The translations under genes were made by a program, and so were the position numbers. Shown piece by piece: positions 45,172-54,902 of a DNA stretch of 64,000 nucleotides (positions within the stretch are counted from its first letter, which is position 1; the number at the start of each line of letters is the position of its first letter). The notes beneath the pieces are model-generated. The model had not been told where the DNA came from and did not search any database. It saw only the letters and a program-made list of their open reading frames with translations. Source of the stretch: Flavobacterium solisilvae (GTDB lineage Bacteria > Bacteroidota > Bacteroidia > Flavobacteriales > Flavobacteriaceae); NCBI RefSeq assembly GCF_012911605.1, contig NZ_JAAMPT010000205.1:62001-126000 (forward strand), given 5' to 3'.

Positions 45172-47673
45172 ATGGCAAAGAATTTAGTTATCGTCGAGTC
45201 GCCTGCAAAGGCAAAAACAATCGAGAAATTTTTAGGAAAAGAATACCAAGTAGAATCAAGTTATGGGCATATTGCCGACTTGCCTTCAAAAGAAATAGGA
45301 GTAGATGTAGCCAATGGTTTCAAACCAAAATATGAAGTTTCTCCCGATAAAAAAGCACTCGTAAAAAAACTAAAAGACCTTTCAAAATCAGCCGAAATGG
45401 TTTGGTTAGCTTCCGATGAAGACCGCGAAGGAGAAGCCATTTCTTGGCACTTAGCGGAAGAACTAAAATTAGACAAAAGCAAAACAAAGCGTATCGTTTT
45501 TCACGAAATCACCAAAACCGCTATTCAAAAAGCAATCGAAAATCCTCGTGGAATAGATTACAATCTAGTAAATGCACAACAAGCTCGAAGAGTTTTGGAT
45601 CGATTGGTAGGTTATGAATTATCGCCAGTTTTGTGGAAAAAAGTAAAAGGCGGACTTTCGGCAGGTCGTGTGCAATCGGTTTCGGTTCGTTTAATAGTAG
45701 AACGCGAAAGAGAAATTCAAGATTTCAAAGCCGTTGGTTCTTATGCAGTTTCAGCCGAATTTACTAACGAAGCTGGAAAAATCGTTAAAGCCAAATTACC
45801 AAAAAACTTCGCTACTAAAAAAGAAGCCGAAGATTTCCTAAATAAAAGCATCGGAGCAAATTATAAAGTAGCCGATTTAGAAACCAAGCCAACAAAAAAA
45901 TCGCCGGCAGCACCATTTACAACTTCTACGTTGCAACAAGAAGCAGCGCGTAAATTATATCTTCCAGTAGGAATCACAATGCAGTTGGCACAACGCTTGT
46001 ACGAAGCCGGATTGATTACATATATGAGAACCGATAGTGTGAATCTTTCTCAAGAAGCAACTGCTGCGGCTCAAGCCGAAATCACAAAATCATATGGTGC
46101 AGCATATAGCAAGCCGAGAAGTTTTGTGACCAAAGCAAAAGGCGCACAAGAAGCTCACGAGGCTATTCGTCCAACCGATATGTCTTTGCATACGGTAAAT
46201 ATCGACAGAGATCAAGCTCGTCTGTATGATTTAATTTGGAAAAGAACGTTAGCTTCTCAAATGAGTGATGCAGAATTAGAACGTACTAATGTGAAAATAG
46301 AAGCCGATAAACATTCAGAAATTTTTCAAGCAACCGGAGAAGTAATCAAGTTTGAAGGATTTTTAAAAGTATATCTTGAAGGTAACGATGATGACGATGA
46401 AGAACAAGAAGGAATGTTACCAGCTTTAAAAATAAATGAAAAATTAGACAATCAATTTATTGTAGCCAAAGAACGTTTTACGCAACCACCAAGCCGTTAT
46501 ACCGAAGCATCGTTGGTTAAGAAATTGGAAGAATTAGGAATTGGTCGTCCGTCAACTTATGCACCAACGATTTCTACAATTATCAATAGAAATTATGTAG
46601 AAAAAGGAACATCTGAAGGAAGAGAACGTCAATATGGTCAGTTGACTTTGAAAAATGGTCAGTTGAAAACCGAAGTTCTAAAAGAAAATACGGGTTCCGA
46701 TAAAGGAAAATTAGTTCCAACCGATATTGGTACCATCGTAAATGACTTTTTGGTCAAAAACTTCGAAGCGATTTTAGATTATAATTTTACTGCTAAAGTA
46801 GAACAAGATTTTGATGAAATTGCCGAAGGAAATATCGATTGGGTAAATATGATGCAGGATTTCTACAATAAATTCCATCCAAATGTTCAAGAAGTTGAGA
46901 AAAATGCTGACCGCGAAAGTGGCGAACGTATTTTAGGTACTGATCCAAAATCAGGCAAACCAGTTTCGGTTCGTTTAGGAAAATTTGGTCCAATGGCTCA
47001 AATTGGTGATGCTGAAGATGATGATAAGCAATTCGCAAGTTTACGTCCGGAGCAAAACATTGGAAACATTAGTTTAGAAGATGCGTTGAATTTATTTTTG
47101 TTGCCAAAAAAATTGGGTACATATAAAGGTGAAGAAGTAGAAGTGAACAATGGTCGTTTTGGACCTTATGTTCGTTTCGGCAAACAATTTATTTCGTTAC
47201 CAAAAGGCGAAGAACCATTAGATGTAACCATGGAACGCGCGCAAGAATTGATTAACGAAAAAGTAAAAGCCGATGCGCCAATTGCTACCTATAAAAATAT
47301 GGATGTGCAAAAAGGTGTTGGACGTTTTGGACCATTTATTAAATGGAACGGAATGTTTATCAATGTAAATAAAAAGTACAATTTCGATAATCTTTCACAA
47401 TCGGATGTTGCTGAATTGATTGAAGAAAAATTACAAAAAGACATCGATAAAGTAATTCATAACTGGAGCGAAGAAGGAATTTTGGTTCAAAAAGCACGTT
47501 GGGGAAGATCGGAAATTACCAAAGGAAAAATCAAAATCGAATTAAGTAAAGATATTGATGCTGCCGCATTAACATTGGAACAAGTAAAAGAAATGATTGC
47601 CAAAAAAACGCCTGAGAAAAAGACCGCAGCAAAAAAAACTACTGCTAAAAAAGCACCAGCAAAAAAGAAATAA
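45172..47673 (+). CDS. topA: DNA topoisomerase I
   Basis: Type IA topoisomerase that relaxes negative supercoils. The Toprim domain opens the protein (VIVESPAKAKTIEKFLG, ASDEDREGEAISWHLAE), the cleavage tyrosine is Y284 in LITYMRTDSVNLS, and the C-terminal third contains several GRFGPYVRFGKQF-type repeats without the four-cysteine zinc fingers of the E. coli enzyme. The tail is a lysine/alanine-rich run (KKTAAKKTTAKKAPAKKK), likely to bind DNA nonspecifically. The arginase-fold gene starts three bases after its stop, so the two are probably cotranslated. Confidence 0.96.
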   Translation: MAKNLVIVESPAKAKTIEKFLGKEYQVESSYGHIADLPSKEIGVDVANGFKPKYEVSPDKKALVKKLKDLSKSAEMVWLASDEDREGEAISWHLAEELKLDKSKTKRIVFHEITKTAIQKAIENPRGIDYNLVNAQQARRVLDRLVGYELSPVLWKKVKGGLSAGRVQSVSVRLIVEREREIQDFKAVGSYAVSAEFTNEAGKIVKAKLPKNFATKKEAEDFLNKSIGANYKVADLETKPTKKSPAAPFTTSTLQQEAARKLYLPVGITMQLAQRLYEAGLITYMRTDSVNLSQEATAAAQAEITKSYGAAYSKPRSFVTKAKGAQEAHEAIRPTDMSLHTVNIDRDQARLYDLIWKRTLASQMSDAELERTNVKIEADKHSEIFQATGEVIKFEGFLKVYLEGNDDDDEEQEGMLPALKINEKLDNQFIVAKERFTQPPSRYTEASLVKKLEELGIGRPSTYAPTISTIINRNYVEKGTSEGRERQYGQLTLKNGQLKTEVLKENTGSDKGKLVPTDIGTIVNDFLVKNFEAILDYNFTAKVEQDFDEIAEGNIDWVNMMQDFYNKFHPNVQEVEKNADRESGERILGTDPKSGKPVSVRLGKFGPMAQIGDAEDDDKQFASLRPEQNIGNISLEDALNLFLLPKKLGTYKGEEVEVNNGRFGPYVRFGKQFISLPKGEEPLDVTMERAQELINEKVKADAPIATYKNMDVQKGVGRFGPFIKWNGMFINVNKKYNFDNLSQSDVAELIEEKLQKDIDKVIHNWSEEGILVQKARWGRSEITKGKIKIELSKDIDAAALTLEQVKEMIAKKTPEKKTAAKKTTAKKAPAKKK

Positions 47674-47676
47674 ACT

Positions 47677-48828
47677 ATGGAATTTGATTTTTTATCACCT
47701 GTTGATAATGAAATTATACAATATGTAAGTTCGCTTTCAACTCAAAACATGGGAAGTAAAGTGGCTTTTCATACCGATAAAGATTTTCCCGATTTAGATA
47801 AAATTAAGATTGCTATAATTGGTGTTCCAGAAAATCGTGGCGATAAAAAAGCTTATCAGGAATCCAATTTAGAATACGTTAGAAAAGAATTCTACAGTTT
47901 ATTTCCAGGTAATTGGCAGAGTTCAATAGCCGATTTAGGAGATATTCTTCCTGGTAATTCATTAGAAGATACTTTTTTTGCTTTGAAAAAAGTAGCTTCA
48001 AGATTGTTGAAAAAAGGAATTTTGCCAATTGTTATCGGTGGAAGCCAAGATTTAATCTATCCTTTATATAGAGCTTACGATGATTTGGAACAAATGGTAA
48101 ATTTAGTTTCTATTGATTCAAAGTTTGATTTTGGTAAACAAGACGGAAGCATTTCGTCAGATTCATATATGTCAAAAATTATTGTTGACGAACCAAATAA
48201 TCTTTTCAATTACTGTAATATTGGCTATCAAACTTATTTTAATTCACAAGAAGAAATAGATTTGATTGAAAAATTGTATTTCGATGCCTATAGATTAGGG
48301 GAAATTTCAAGTAATATTTCTTTGGCTGAACCAGTTTTGAGAGATGCCGATTTGGTAAATATAGATTTAACAACAATAAAAACATCAGACTCAGGAAATT
48401 TTACTAATTTTACGCCTAACGGTTTTAATGGTAAAGAGATATGTAGTTTGGCGCGTTATGCCGGAATTAGTGATAAGGTAAGTTGTTTTGGAGTATTTAA
48501 CCATGATAATTCAAAACAAGAATCGGTATTAATTGCCCAGATAATATGGTATTTTATAGAAGGATTTAATTTTCGTTCTAATGAATATCCATTTGGCAGT
48601 AAAGAATTGTATTCTAAATATATAGTTCCGCTTGAAGAGGAAGAATTAGTGTTTTACAAGAGTAATAAAACAGAACGTTGGTGGATTGAAATACCTTTTT
48701 TTTCAGTCTCACACAATAAACTGAAAAAAAATACGTTATTACCTTGTTCACATGAAGAATATTTAGTTGCATGTAATCAAGAGATACCAGAAAGATGGTG
48801 GAAAGCGCAAAGAAAAAACATTCTTTAG
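47677..48828 (+). CDS. Arginase/formimidoylglutamase-fold protein with degenerate metal site
   Basis: A 383-residue protein with the overall ureohydrolase plan (IAIIGVPENRG, PIVIGGSQDLIYPLYRAY, NLVSIDSKFDFG, ADLVNIDLTTIKTSDSG). Databases usually label such genes formimidoylglutamase. The manganese motifs are damaged: GGxHD reads GGSQD (Q124 for His), DAHxD reads DSKFD (K149 for His) and SxDxDxxDP reads NIDLTTIKT (T232 for Asp). Half of the six ligands are missing, so hydrolase activity is doubtful. It lies three bases after topA and 255 bases before gldK. A noncatalytic role, perhaps linked to the gliding genes, is inference. Confidence 0.8.
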   Translation: MEFDFLSPVDNEIIQYVSSLSTQNMGSKVAFHTDKDFPDLDKIKIAIIGVPENRGDKKAYQESNLEYVRKEFYSLFPGNWQSSIADLGDILPGNSLEDTFFALKKVASRLLKKGILPIVIGGSQDLIYPLYRAYDDLEQMVNLVSIDSKFDFGKQDGSISSDSYMSKIIVDEPNNLFNYCNIGYQTYFNSQEEIDLIEKLYFDAYRLGEISSNISLAEPVLRDADLVNIDLTTIKTSDSGNFTNFTPNGFNGKEICSLARYAGISDKVSCFGVFNHDNSKQESVLIAQIIWYFIEGFNFRSNEYPFGSKELYSKYIVPLEEEELVFYKSNKTERWWIEIPFFSVSHNKLKKNTLLPCSHEEYLVACNQEIPERWWKAQRKNIL

Positions 48829-49013
48829 TGTTAAAATGAAGTTTTTAAAAATACTAATAAAGATAAATTAAATTTATTTTCATAAGAATTAGTTTATAAA
48901 ATAAATGAAAAAATGCATTTAATCGATATAATTTAGCTTTTTAACGATAAAAAGTTTTTTTATTTCAAGAAATAAATTTAGTTTTGACGTGTTAATTATT
49001 TTTTAATTAATAA

Positions 49014-49044
49014 TTGTTTTTTTGAAAAATTATAAATAGGTTTA
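49014..49044 (+). promoter_or_regulatory. Candidate promoter of gldKLMN
   Basis: TTG (49014-49016) and TAGGTTTA (49037-49044) are separated by 20 bases, close to TTG-N17-23-TAnnTTTG with A for the last G. The leader would be about 35 bases. The rest of the 255-base gap is AT-rich with no other signal I can see. Confidence 0.5.
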
Positions 49045-49083
49045 CGCCCTTAAAAATTGAGTATTCAAATAACCCCAATTTAT

Positions 49084-50481
49084 ATGAAGAAGTTCATCGC
49101 ATTTGCATCTGTTTTAGCTTTATTAACAAGCTGTGGACGTTCTAACGACAAAGGTGAGTTAGTAGGTGTTAAAGGAAAGAAATGGCATCCAGAAAAGCCT
49201 TATGGAATGACGTTAGTTCCTGGTGGAGCGTTTATTATGGGTAAATCAGATGATGATTTAGCTAATATACAGGATGCGCCAACCAAGACTGTAACTGTTC
49301 GTGCATTTTACATGGACGAAACAGAAATTACAAACAGTGAGTATCGTCAATTCGTGGAATGGGTAAAAGACTCTATTATTAGAGTACGTTTAGCTGTTTT
49401 TGCAGATGAACAAGGTATGACTGCTGGTTCTGGTAAAGGTGGAAAAGGTGGAAGTATTGGTGATTTTGCATTTGCTGATGCAGATCCTGCTAAAATGACT
49501 CCTTACGACAAATATATGTATGAAAACTACTATAGTGTTGGAACAGATGATGATCCATATGCGGGTAGAAGATTGAATAAGAAAATAAAATTAATTACTG
49601 ATACAAGTAAGTATCCAGATGAGTTTTATACAGAAGTTATGGACTCTATGTATTTGCCGTTAGCAGAATCATTTAATGGTTTGAGAACAATTGATGTTCG
49701 TAAATTGGAATTCAGATATTCTTACATGGATATTCAAGCTGCTGCAAAAGCAAAAGTGGGTAAAAGAAGTAAATTTATTAAAACAGAAAAAGCACAAATA
49801 TATCCTGATACAACAGTATGGATTAAAGATTTTGCTTACTCATATAATGAGCCAATGCATAATGATTATTTCTGGCATCAAGCTTATGGGGATTATCCGG
49901 TAGTTGGAGTGAGTTGGAAACAAGCAAAAGCATTTTGTGCCTGGAGAACTTTGAATAAAAATGCTTACATTAAATCTAAAAAGAAGAAAAAAGATTTAAT
50001 TAATACCTTTAGATTACCAACAGAAGCAGAATGGGAATATGCTGCTCGTGGTGGTTTAGAATCTGGAGCATATCCTTGGGGTGGACCTTACACTAAAAAC
50101 GATAGAGGTTGTTTCTTGGCTAACTTCAAACCAAATAGAGGAGATTATGCAGCCGATGAAGCTTTGTATACAGTAGAAGCAAAATCGTATGATCCAAACG
50201 GATATAATCTTTATAATATGGCAGGAAACGTTGCAGAGTGGACAGATTCGTCGTATGATGCTGCAGCTTATGAATATGTTTCTTCTATGAATCCAAATGT
50301 TCCGGATAACAAGAACATGAGAAAAGTGGTTCGTGGTGGTTCTTGGAAAGACGTTTCGTATTTCTTGCAAGTTTCAACAAGAGATTTTGAATACGCAGAT
50401 ACAGCAAGAAGCTACATCGGATTCAGAACTGTTCAAGATTATATGGGAACTCAAGTAACAGGAAAAGCTCCTAGAAAATAG
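49084..50481 (+). CDS. gldK: Gliding motility / type IX secretion lipoprotein GldK (PorK)
   Basis: An outer-membrane lipoprotein of the type IX secretion core, forming with GldN the periplasmic ring. The ATG at 49084 gives MKKFIAFASVLALLTSC with the lipid cysteine at C17; an upstream TTG at 49057 would place nine residues before this signal and is rejected. The body has the formylglycine-generating-enzyme/sulfatase-modifying fold: GMTLVPGGAFIMGKSDDD, DETEITNSEYRQFV, PVVGVSWKQAKAFCAWR, LPTEAEWEYAARGG, NLYNMAGNVAEWTDSSY and VVRGGSWKD. It is first in the order gldK-gldL-gldM-gldN. Confidence 0.96.
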   Translation: MKKFIAFASVLALLTSCGRSNDKGELVGVKGKKWHPEKPYGMTLVPGGAFIMGKSDDDLANIQDAPTKTVTVRAFYMDETEITNSEYRQFVEWVKDSIIRVRLAVFADEQGMTAGSGKGGKGGSIGDFAFADADPAKMTPYDKYMYENYYSVGTDDDPYAGRRLNKKIKLITDTSKYPDEFYTEVMDSMYLPLAESFNGLRTIDVRKLEFRYSYMDIQAAAKAKVGKRSKFIKTEKAQIYPDTTVWIKDFAYSYNEPMHNDYFWHQAYGDYPVVGVSWKQAKAFCAWRTLNKNAYIKSKKKKKDLINTFRLPTEAEWEYAARGGLESGAYPWGGPYTKNDRGCFLANFKPNRGDYAADEALYTVEAKSYDPNGYNLYNMAGNVAEWTDSSYDAAAYEYVSSMNPNVPDNKNMRKVVRGGSWKDVSYFLQVSTRDFEYADTARSYIGFRTVQDYMGTQVTGKAPRK

Positions 50482-50532
50482 TAAATTAACCAACTTAATT
50501 ATATTAACTTAACTAACTAAATTTTTTTTATT

Positions 50533-51177
50533 ATGGCATTATTATCACCAAAAGTAATGAACTTCGCCTACGGTATGGGTGCGGCAATTGTAATCATCGG
50601 AGCTTTATTTAAAATTGCTCACTTTGAGTTTGGACCGTTGACAGGTACTGTGATGTTAACTATAGGACTAGTAACTGAAGCATTGATTTTCGCAATTTCT
50701 GCGTTTGAAGCTCCAGCAAAAGAAATCGATTGGTCATTAGTATATCCAGAATTAGCTGGAGGAGAAGCTAAACCAAGAGACAAGAAAAAAGAAGATCCAG
50801 CAGATGCTCAAGGTTTATTGTCTCAAAAATTAGACAACATGTTGAAAGAAGCTAAAATTGATGGTCAATTAATGGAAAGCTTAGGAAACAGCATCAAAAA
50901 CTTTGAAGGAGCAGCAAAAGCTATTTCTCCAACAGTTGACTCAGTTGCTTCTACTAAAAAATATGCAGAAGAAATGACTAAAGCAGCTACACAATTAGAA
51001 ACTTTAAATGGTTTATACCAAGTTCAATTGCAAAGTGCTGAAAGAAATGCAGCAATCAACAATGAAGTTGCTGAAAACAATTTAAAATTAAAAGATCAAA
51101 TGCAATCACTAACATCAAACTTGTCTTCTTTGAACAATGTTTATGGTGGAATGTTGTCTGCAATGAGTAATAGATAA
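50533..51177 (+). CDS. gldL: Gliding motor / type IX secretion inner-membrane protein GldL (PorL)
   Basis: A 214-residue protein with two N-terminal membrane helices (about 8-29 and 35-57) and a helical cytoplasmic tail. GldL and GldM form the proton-driven motor of gliding and type IX secretion. The conserved membrane charges are present: K27 and H30 in the first helix region and E49 in the second; the Glu at position 49 is the residue implicated in proton coupling. It follows gldK by 51 bases. Confidence 0.96.
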   Translation: MALLSPKVMNFAYGMGAAIVIIGALFKIAHFEFGPLTGTVMLTIGLVTEALIFAISAFEAPAKEIDWSLVYPELAGGEAKPRDKKKEDPADAQGLLSQKLDNMLKEAKIDGQLMESLGNSIKNFEGAAKAISPTVDSVASTKKYAEEMTKAATQLETLNGLYQVQLQSAERNAAINNEVAENNLKLKDQMQSLTSNLSSLNNVYGGMLSAMSNR

Positions 51178-51232
51178 TTAGTTTTTTAACTATATTTTAC
51201 TAACAAAATACTAATAAACTAATTAAGAAAAA

Positions 51233-52765
51233 ATGGCAGGAGGAAAATTAACCCCTAGACAGAAGATGATTAACCTGATGTACTTGGTTTTCATCGCAAT
51301 GTTGGCAATGAATATGTCAAAAGAAGTTCTTTCGGCTTTTGGCTTGATGAACGAAAGATTTGAAGGTGCTACTAATTCAGCTAAAGCTAATAATGAGCAA
51401 ATGCTTCAGGCTTTAGATGCGAAAGCAGCAGAAGCAAAGGGAGAATTTATTGGGGCAGCAGCTACAGCTCATAAAGTAGAAGCAGCTACAAAAAAATTCT
51501 ACGATTTCGTTGGAACTTTAAAAGAAGAAGTTCTTAAAGGAGTAGAAGCTGAAGATGGTAAATTACCATACGAAGCAATGGATAAGGCAGATAATCTTGA
51601 TCACAGCTGGTTTACAGGTGATGGTTATACTGCAAGAGGAAAAGAAGTTTTAGCAGCTATTGAAACTTATAAATCTGATTTAAAATCAGCATTAAGTGAT
51701 AAAAAATACGCTCCAATTTTAAATGAAATTAATGCTAAATTTGATTTAGCAGATGTAGCAAATAAAGAAGGTGTTAAAATTAAATTTTTAGATTATCATT
51801 TTAAAGGTTTCCCGGCAATCGCTTCATTAGCTAAGTTATCGGCTTGGCAAAATGATGCTAAAAAAGCAGAGTCTGATGTAATCAGTGCTGCTTTAGGAAA
51901 AGCTGCTGTTCAAGCTGCTTCTTATAGCAACTATCAAGCAATTGTTGCTTTAGATAAAAACGTTTATTTTCAAGGTGAACCTGTAACTGGTAAAGTTGTT
52001 TTAGGTCGTTATGATGAAAATACTAAACCAACTTCATTCTCAGGTCCAGGTAAATTAGTGAATGGACAAGCTGTTATATCTTTAACTGCTGGAGCTGTCG
52101 GAGAGCAATCTATTAACGGTCAATTTACATTTGTGGAAGATGGGAAAACGATTCCTTTAAAATTCCAAGGAAAATATGTAGTTGTTCCTCGTCCAAATTC
52201 AGCAAATATTTCTGCTGATAAAATGAACGTAGTATATAGAGGTTTAGATAATCCAATGACTATTTCCTTTGCTGGGATTGGTGATAACTTTGTTAACGCT
52301 TCTGCTCCAGGTTTAGTGAAAGCAGGTGGTAATGGTAAATATAACTTAAAACCTCAGAGTGGTACTGAAGTTACGGTTTCTGTAAGTGGAAAAATGACTG
52401 ACGGTAAAACAGTTACTGATAAGAAAGTATTTAGAATTAAAAATATTCCTCCACCAGCTGGTGCAATTGGAGGTGGAACAGGAGTGCAAAAAGGTGCAAA
52501 ATCTCGTTTAGAAGTTTCTCAGGTTTCGGCTAAATTAGAAGACTTTTTATATGACTTAAATTTCCAAGTTACTCAATTTACTTTTAAAGTTCCAGGACAA
52601 GCTGCAATTGTAGTTAATGGAGATAGAGTAGACGGTAGATGTAAAGCAGCTTTGGCAAGAGTTACACGTGGTGATCAAGTTACAATTTCTGATATCAAGA
52701 CTAAACTTGTTGGAGCAAATATTTCTATTCCAACCGCTGCACCAGTAATTTATGAAATACAATAA
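51233..52765 (+). CDS. gldM: Gliding motor / type IX secretion protein GldM (PorM)
   Basis: A 510-residue bitopic protein: a short cytoplasmic start with R9, one membrane helix (about 13-32, MINLMYLVFIAMLAMNM) and a long periplasmic shaft of a helical domain (about 40-215) followed by immunoglobulin-like domains. The GldM dimer helix sits inside the GldL pentamer and transmits torque to the periplasm. The C-terminal domain (about 405-510) includes KGAKSRLEVSQVSAKLEDFLYDLNF, as in known GldM. It is 55 bases after gldL and 46 before gldN. Confidence 0.96.
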   Translation: MAGGKLTPRQKMINLMYLVFIAMLAMNMSKEVLSAFGLMNERFEGATNSAKANNEQMLQALDAKAAEAKGEFIGAAATAHKVEAATKKFYDFVGTLKEEVLKGVEAEDGKLPYEAMDKADNLDHSWFTGDGYTARGKEVLAAIETYKSDLKSALSDKKYAPILNEINAKFDLADVANKEGVKIKFLDYHFKGFPAIASLAKLSAWQNDAKKAESDVISAALGKAAVQAASYSNYQAIVALDKNVYFQGEPVTGKVVLGRYDENTKPTSFSGPGKLVNGQAVISLTAGAVGEQSINGQFTFVEDGKTIPLKFQGKYVVVPRPNSANISADKMNVVYRGLDNPMTISFAGIGDNFVNASAPGLVKAGGNGKYNLKPQSGTEVTVSVSGKMTDGKTVTDKKVFRIKNIPPPAGAIGGGTGVQKGAKSRLEVSQVSAKLEDFLYDLNFQVTQFTFKVPGQAAIVVNGDRVDGRCKAALARVTRGDQVTISDIKTKLVGANISIPTAAPVIYEIQ

Positions 52766-52811
52766 TAATTTGAGTTAGTATTACCTACTTAAATAACTTA
52801 TAATTAAAAAC

Positions 52812-53726
52812 ATGAAAATTAAAAATCTTTTATTCGTTGCTTTTGTACTAGCTGGTTCTTTAACTGTTTCAGCTCAGTCAAATCTGTTGAATGCCAAAAC
52901 TCCTGATGAGATTGGTAAGAAAACAGAGGCGCAGTTAAACTCTGATAATGACAAACCACTGCCTTATGGTTATGTGCATGATAGAGATGTATTGATGGGT
53001 AAAACGATATGGGAATTTATCGATATCGATGAGCGAATCAATTTTCCATTATATTATCCTATTGATACTGCATTTGTAGGTAAAGATAGAAGATCATTAT
53101 TTGACGTTTTAGTAAAAAATATTAAAAATGGTAAGATTACCGAAGTATATGCCGATGATTATTTTAATATAAAAAAATCAATTGGTGATATGGCTTCAAC
53201 ATTTACATATATTGATACTATTCCAGCAGGACACGATGAGATTAATAATTATTATGATGACTATAAGTCAGGTAAAAAAGTATTGGATCCGCAATATATC
53301 AATAAGACTGAGTTAGGAGCGGATTTTATTGCTGGTTATAAAATTAAAGGGTATTGGTATTTTGATAAGCGTCAAGGTGAATTGAAATACAGATTATTAG
53401 CCATTTGTCCAGTTGCACCTGAAGCGCGTGAAATTGGTAAAGATAATCCAGACGTAATTGATTTGTTTTGGGTGTATTTCCCTGCAGCAAGAGATGTTCT
53501 GCACGAAGCCAAAGCTTTTAATGATAAGAACTCCGCAATGCCAATAACATTTGACCACTTGTTAAATTCCCGTAGGTTTAATGGAGTAATTTACAAGGAA
53601 GAGAATGTTTACGGCGATAGAGAAATTCAACAGTATATGAAAGATAACTCTCAAATGCAGTTGTTAGAATCGGAAAGAATTAAAGAGAAGATTCGCAGTT
53701 TCGAATCAGATATGTGGAATTACTAG
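52812..53726 (+). CDS. gldN: Gliding motility / type IX secretion protein GldN (PorN)
   Basis: A 304-residue periplasmic protein with a signal peptide (LLFVAFVLAGSLTVSAQ) and the GldN pattern: DRDVLMGKTIWEFIDIDERINFPLYYPID, GYKIKGYWYFDKRQGELKYRLLAICPVAPEAR and a helical C-terminus. GldN binds GldK in the outer-membrane-associated ring and GldM below it. It ends the gldKLMN operon and is followed by a terminator. Confidence 0.96.
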   Translation: MKIKNLLFVAFVLAGSLTVSAQSNLLNAKTPDEIGKKTEAQLNSDNDKPLPYGYVHDRDVLMGKTIWEFIDIDERINFPLYYPIDTAFVGKDRRSLFDVLVKNIKNGKITEVYADDYFNIKKSIGDMASTFTYIDTIPAGHDEINNYYDDYKSGKKVLDPQYINKTELGADFIAGYKIKGYWYFDKRQGELKYRLLAICPVAPEAREIGKDNPDVIDLFWVYFPAARDVLHEAKAFNDKNSAMPITFDHLLNSRRFNGVIYKEENVYGDREIQQYMKDNSQMQLLESERIKEKIRSFESDMWNY

Positions 53727-53750
53727 TAGGTAACTCAATTAAAAATATAA

Positions 53751-53781
53751 AACTCTCATCAAATCGATGAGAGTTTTTTTA
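53751..53781 (+). terminator. Terminator after gldN
   Basis: AACTCTCATC pairs with GATGAGAGTT around five bases, followed by seven T residues. Confidence 0.9.
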
Positions 53782-53792
53782 GTTTATAAATT

Positions 53793-54836
53793 ATGCTAGA
53801 TTATATTATTGTTGGTTCAGGTTTGGCTGGAATTGCTTTTGCCGAAATGCTTTTAGAAAATAATAAGAGTTTTGTGTTTTTCGAAAATCAATCTCAAAAA
53901 TCTACTCGAATTGCTGGCGGTTTATATAATCCAGTTATTTTAAAACGATTTAGCGAAGTCTGGAATGCTAAACAGCAACTTGTTTTGGCTTTTGATTTTT
54001 ATGCTAAAATTGAAACTAAATTAAATGTAAAAGTAGATTTTAGAACACCAATCTATAGGAAATTCTTTTCTGTAGAGGAACAAAATAATTGGTTCATTGC
54101 TGCTGATAAACCAAATCTTTCGCCTTTTCTTTCAACGGAAATCATAAAGAATAACTATCCCGGAATTGAATCGCCTTTTGGTTATGGTGAAGTGTTACAA
54201 ACAGGTTATGTTGATACGGCTTTGCTCTTGGATGTATATCACAAGTATTTAGAGCAAATAAATAGTTTAAGAAAAGAAACGTTTAATTATAAAACCATTG
54301 AATTCTTTGAAGATTATATTCAATATGACAACCTAAAAGCAAAAAAAATTGTCTTTGCTGAAGGTTTTGGGATGCATTCTAATCCATTTTTTAATTATTT
54401 ACCATTAGATGGAACCAAAGGCGAATTATTTATCATTAAAGCACCCGATTTGAAAATTGATGTGATCATCAATACGAGTGTATTTATTTTGCCTTTGGGA
54501 AATGATTTGTTTAAAGTTGGTGCAACTTATAATTGGAAAGATAAAACCGATTTGCCAACCGTTGAAGGAAAACAAGAATTAGTTGAAAGAATAAAGGAAA
54601 TCGTCAATTGTGATTTTGAAATAGTTGAGCATTTTGCAGGTGTTCGTCCAACGGTAAACGATAGAAGACCATTACTTGGTTTACATCCTAAACATAAAAA
54701 TCTCTATGTTTTGAATGGACTAGGAACTCGTGGCGTAATGCTTGCTCCAGCTATGGCAAAAGATTTATTCGATTATATTGAATGTAATAAACCTTTGGAT
54801 AAGACGATTGATATAAAACGATATAATCTTAGATAG
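53793..54836 (+). CDS. FAD-dependent oxidoreductase of the DAO family
   Basis: A 347-residue flavoprotein with the N-terminal dinucleotide motif IIVGSGLAGIAFAEMLLE, a DAO-like core (TRIAGGLYNPVILKRFSEVW, the FAD-contacting IVFAEGFG) and the C-terminal substrate/FAD segment GVRPTVNDRRPLLGLHPKHKNLYVLNGLGTRGVMLAP. The family oxidises amines or amino acids, for example glycine and sarcosine; the specific substrate cannot be told. It stands alone between two terminators. Confidence 0.88.
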   Translation: MLDYIIVGSGLAGIAFAEMLLENNKSFVFFENQSQKSTRIAGGLYNPVILKRFSEVWNAKQQLVLAFDFYAKIETKLNVKVDFRTPIYRKFFSVEEQNNWFIAADKPNLSPFLSTEIIKNNYPGIESPFGYGEVLQTGYVDTALLLDVYHKYLEQINSLRKETFNYKTIEFFEDYIQYDNLKAKKIVFAEGFGMHSNPFFNYLPLDGTKGELFIIKAPDLKIDVIINTSVFILPLGNDLFKVGATYNWKDKTDLPTVEGKQELVERIKEIVNCDFEIVEHFAGVRPTVNDRRPLLGLHPKHKNLYVLNGLGTRGVMLAPAMAKDLFDYIECNKPLDKTIDIKRYNLR

Positions 54837-54849
54837 TTTCAAAATAAAA

Positions 54850-54881
54850 AAAACACAAAGCCATCGCTTTGTGTTTTTTAG
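54850..54881. terminator. Bidirectional terminator between the DAO gene and accD
   Basis: AACACAAAGC pairs with GCTTTGTGTT around CATC, with A-rich left and T-rich right flanks. Confidence 0.88.
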
Positions 54882-54902
54882 TGTATTGGAATTTATAGTG
54901 GT

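Noticed and set aside
49057..49083. TTG 49057 as the gldK start
   Set aside because: It would put nine residues before a perfect lipoprotein signal that begins at ATG 49084.
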